From contig CANLCJ010000020.1 in NCBI GenBank assembly GCA_947489085.1, forward strand, positions 1 through 64,000: DNA of 64,000 nucleotides, given 5' to 3'. Position numbers and translations under genes: made by a program. Below the pieces are notes generated by a model. The model had not been told where the DNA came from. It saw nothing but the letters and a program-made list of their open reading frames with translations, and ran no database searches. Below, piece by piece: positions 63,437 to 64,000 of this stretch (positions are counted from its first letter, which is position 1; each line of letters begins with the position of its first letter). Source of the DNA: an uncultured Flavobacteriaceae bacterium (GTDB lineage Bacteria; Bacteroidota; Bacteroidia; Flavobacteriales; Flavobacteriaceae).

Positions 63437-64000
63437 ATGAAAATATTAGCAAACGATGGTATCTCTCAAAGCGGTATCGATGCTTTAGAAAAAGCGGGTT
63501 ACGAAGTAAGCACAACTACAGTAGCACAAGAACAATTAGTTAATTACATTAACGAGAAAGAAATAGCTGTACTTTTAGTACGCAGTGCAACCACAGTGCG
63601 TAAAGACCTAATCGATGCCTGCCCAAGCCTTAAAATAATAGGCCGTGGAGGTGTAGGCATGGACAATATAGATGTAGAGTACGCTAGAGAAAAAGGCTTA
63701 CACGTTATCAATACACCAGCAGCATCTTCACACTCAGTTGCAGAACTTGTGTTTGGACATTTATACGGTTTAGCACGTTTCTTACACAATGCCAATAGAG
63801 AAATGCCTTTAGAAGGAGATAAAAACTTTAAAGCATTAAAGAAGGCTTATGCAAAAGGAACAGAATTAAAAGGAAAAACATTAGGTGTTTTAGGTTTTGG
63901 AAGAATTGGTCAGGCTACGGCAAAAGTAGCATTAGGTGCAGGGATGAAAGTTATAGCTTTCGATCCTTTCTTAGAAAAAGCCAATTTGGAATTGTCTTTT
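63437..64000 (+). CDS. serA: D-3-phosphoglycerate dehydrogenase, 5' part (runs off the window)
   Basis: The first 188 residues match SerA, which oxidises 3-phosphoglycerate in the first step of serine synthesis. The N-terminal DGISQSGIDALEKAGYE, the NTPAASSHSVAEL segment and the NAD-binding GFGRIGQATAKVA are readable. The gene continues past position 64000. It lies 105 bp after serC, so the two probably form a unit. Confidence 0.9.
   Translation, partial: MKILANDGISQSGIDALEKAGYEVSTTTVAQEQLVNYINEKEIAVLLVRSATTVRKDLIDACPSLKIIGRGGVGMDNIDVEYAREKGLHVINTPAASSHSVAELVFGHLYGLARFLHNANREMPLEGDKNFKALKKAYAKGTELKGKTLGVLGFGRIGQATAKVALGAGMKVIAFDPFLEKANLELSF

Overview
The window is low-GC DNA from a member of the Bacteroidota, most likely a marine Flavobacteriaceae. 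The evidence is the flavobacterial operon bamD–rpoZ–coaBC–DUF4835–recN, the split 5'-nucleotidase pair, many -7 boxes of the Bacteroidota type (TAnnTTTG), lipoproteins with Bacteroidota lipoboxes, and a secreted enzyme with a type IX secretion (T9SS) C-terminal signal. The exact genus cannot be read from the sequence. No rRNA, tRNA, CRISPR array, transposase or integrase was recognised.

Left chromosomal block (1–31985): nucleotide salvage (split 5'-nucleotidase), lysine/peptidoglycan precursor synthesis (dapA), a K+ channel, outer-membrane assembly (bamD), RNA polymerase omega, CoA synthesis (coaBC, coaE), DNA repair (recN), fatty-acid synthesis (fabI), two glycosyltransferases, a two-component system, an esterase, a dihydroorotase-like protein without its metal ligands, a BatA-type membrane protein, an M61 peptidase, trmD, a thioredoxin-fold lipoprotein without catalytic cysteines, an asymmetric ABC-F ATPase, a PAP2 phosphatase and pheT.

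Central accessory block (32564–54748): about 22 kb, all on the + strand, encoding a contractile phage-tail-like particle. In order: tail-terminator-like protein, small helix-turn-helix protein, sheath (DUF2586 type), tube, first assembly-chaperone-like protein, then an inserted cargo region, second chaperone-like protein, DUF6046, hub, spike, gp25/W, a LysM-like baseplate protein, baseplate J, a gpI/gp48-like protein, several fibres, then an amidase, a lipoprotein and a small helical protein that may form a lysis module. I see no capsid, portal, terminase, integrase, replication gene or AAA+ ATPase, and no ordinary tape measure. This fits a tailocin-like particle better than a prophage, a type VI system or a classical eCIS. 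The inserted region (35684–40760) carries a large multidomain protein ending in what looks like an ADP-ribosyltransferase toxin, a small probable immunity gene, decayed immunity/cassette remnants, a beta-repeat exported protein, and an extra fibre bracketed by about 65-bp direct repeats. A C-terminal Hint (intein-like) domain sits on one protein of the fibre locus. This block is the strongest candidate for an undescribed system.

Right chromosomal block (54795–64000): an SRPBCC protein, ychF, a GH11-like secreted xylanase with a T9SS tail, a CarboxypepD_reg-like protein, a divergently transcribed ferredoxin/acyl-CoA-reductase pair with a readable double promoter, serC, and the start of serA, which runs off the end of the window. 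All functional statements rest on motif reading by eye; no database search was possible.
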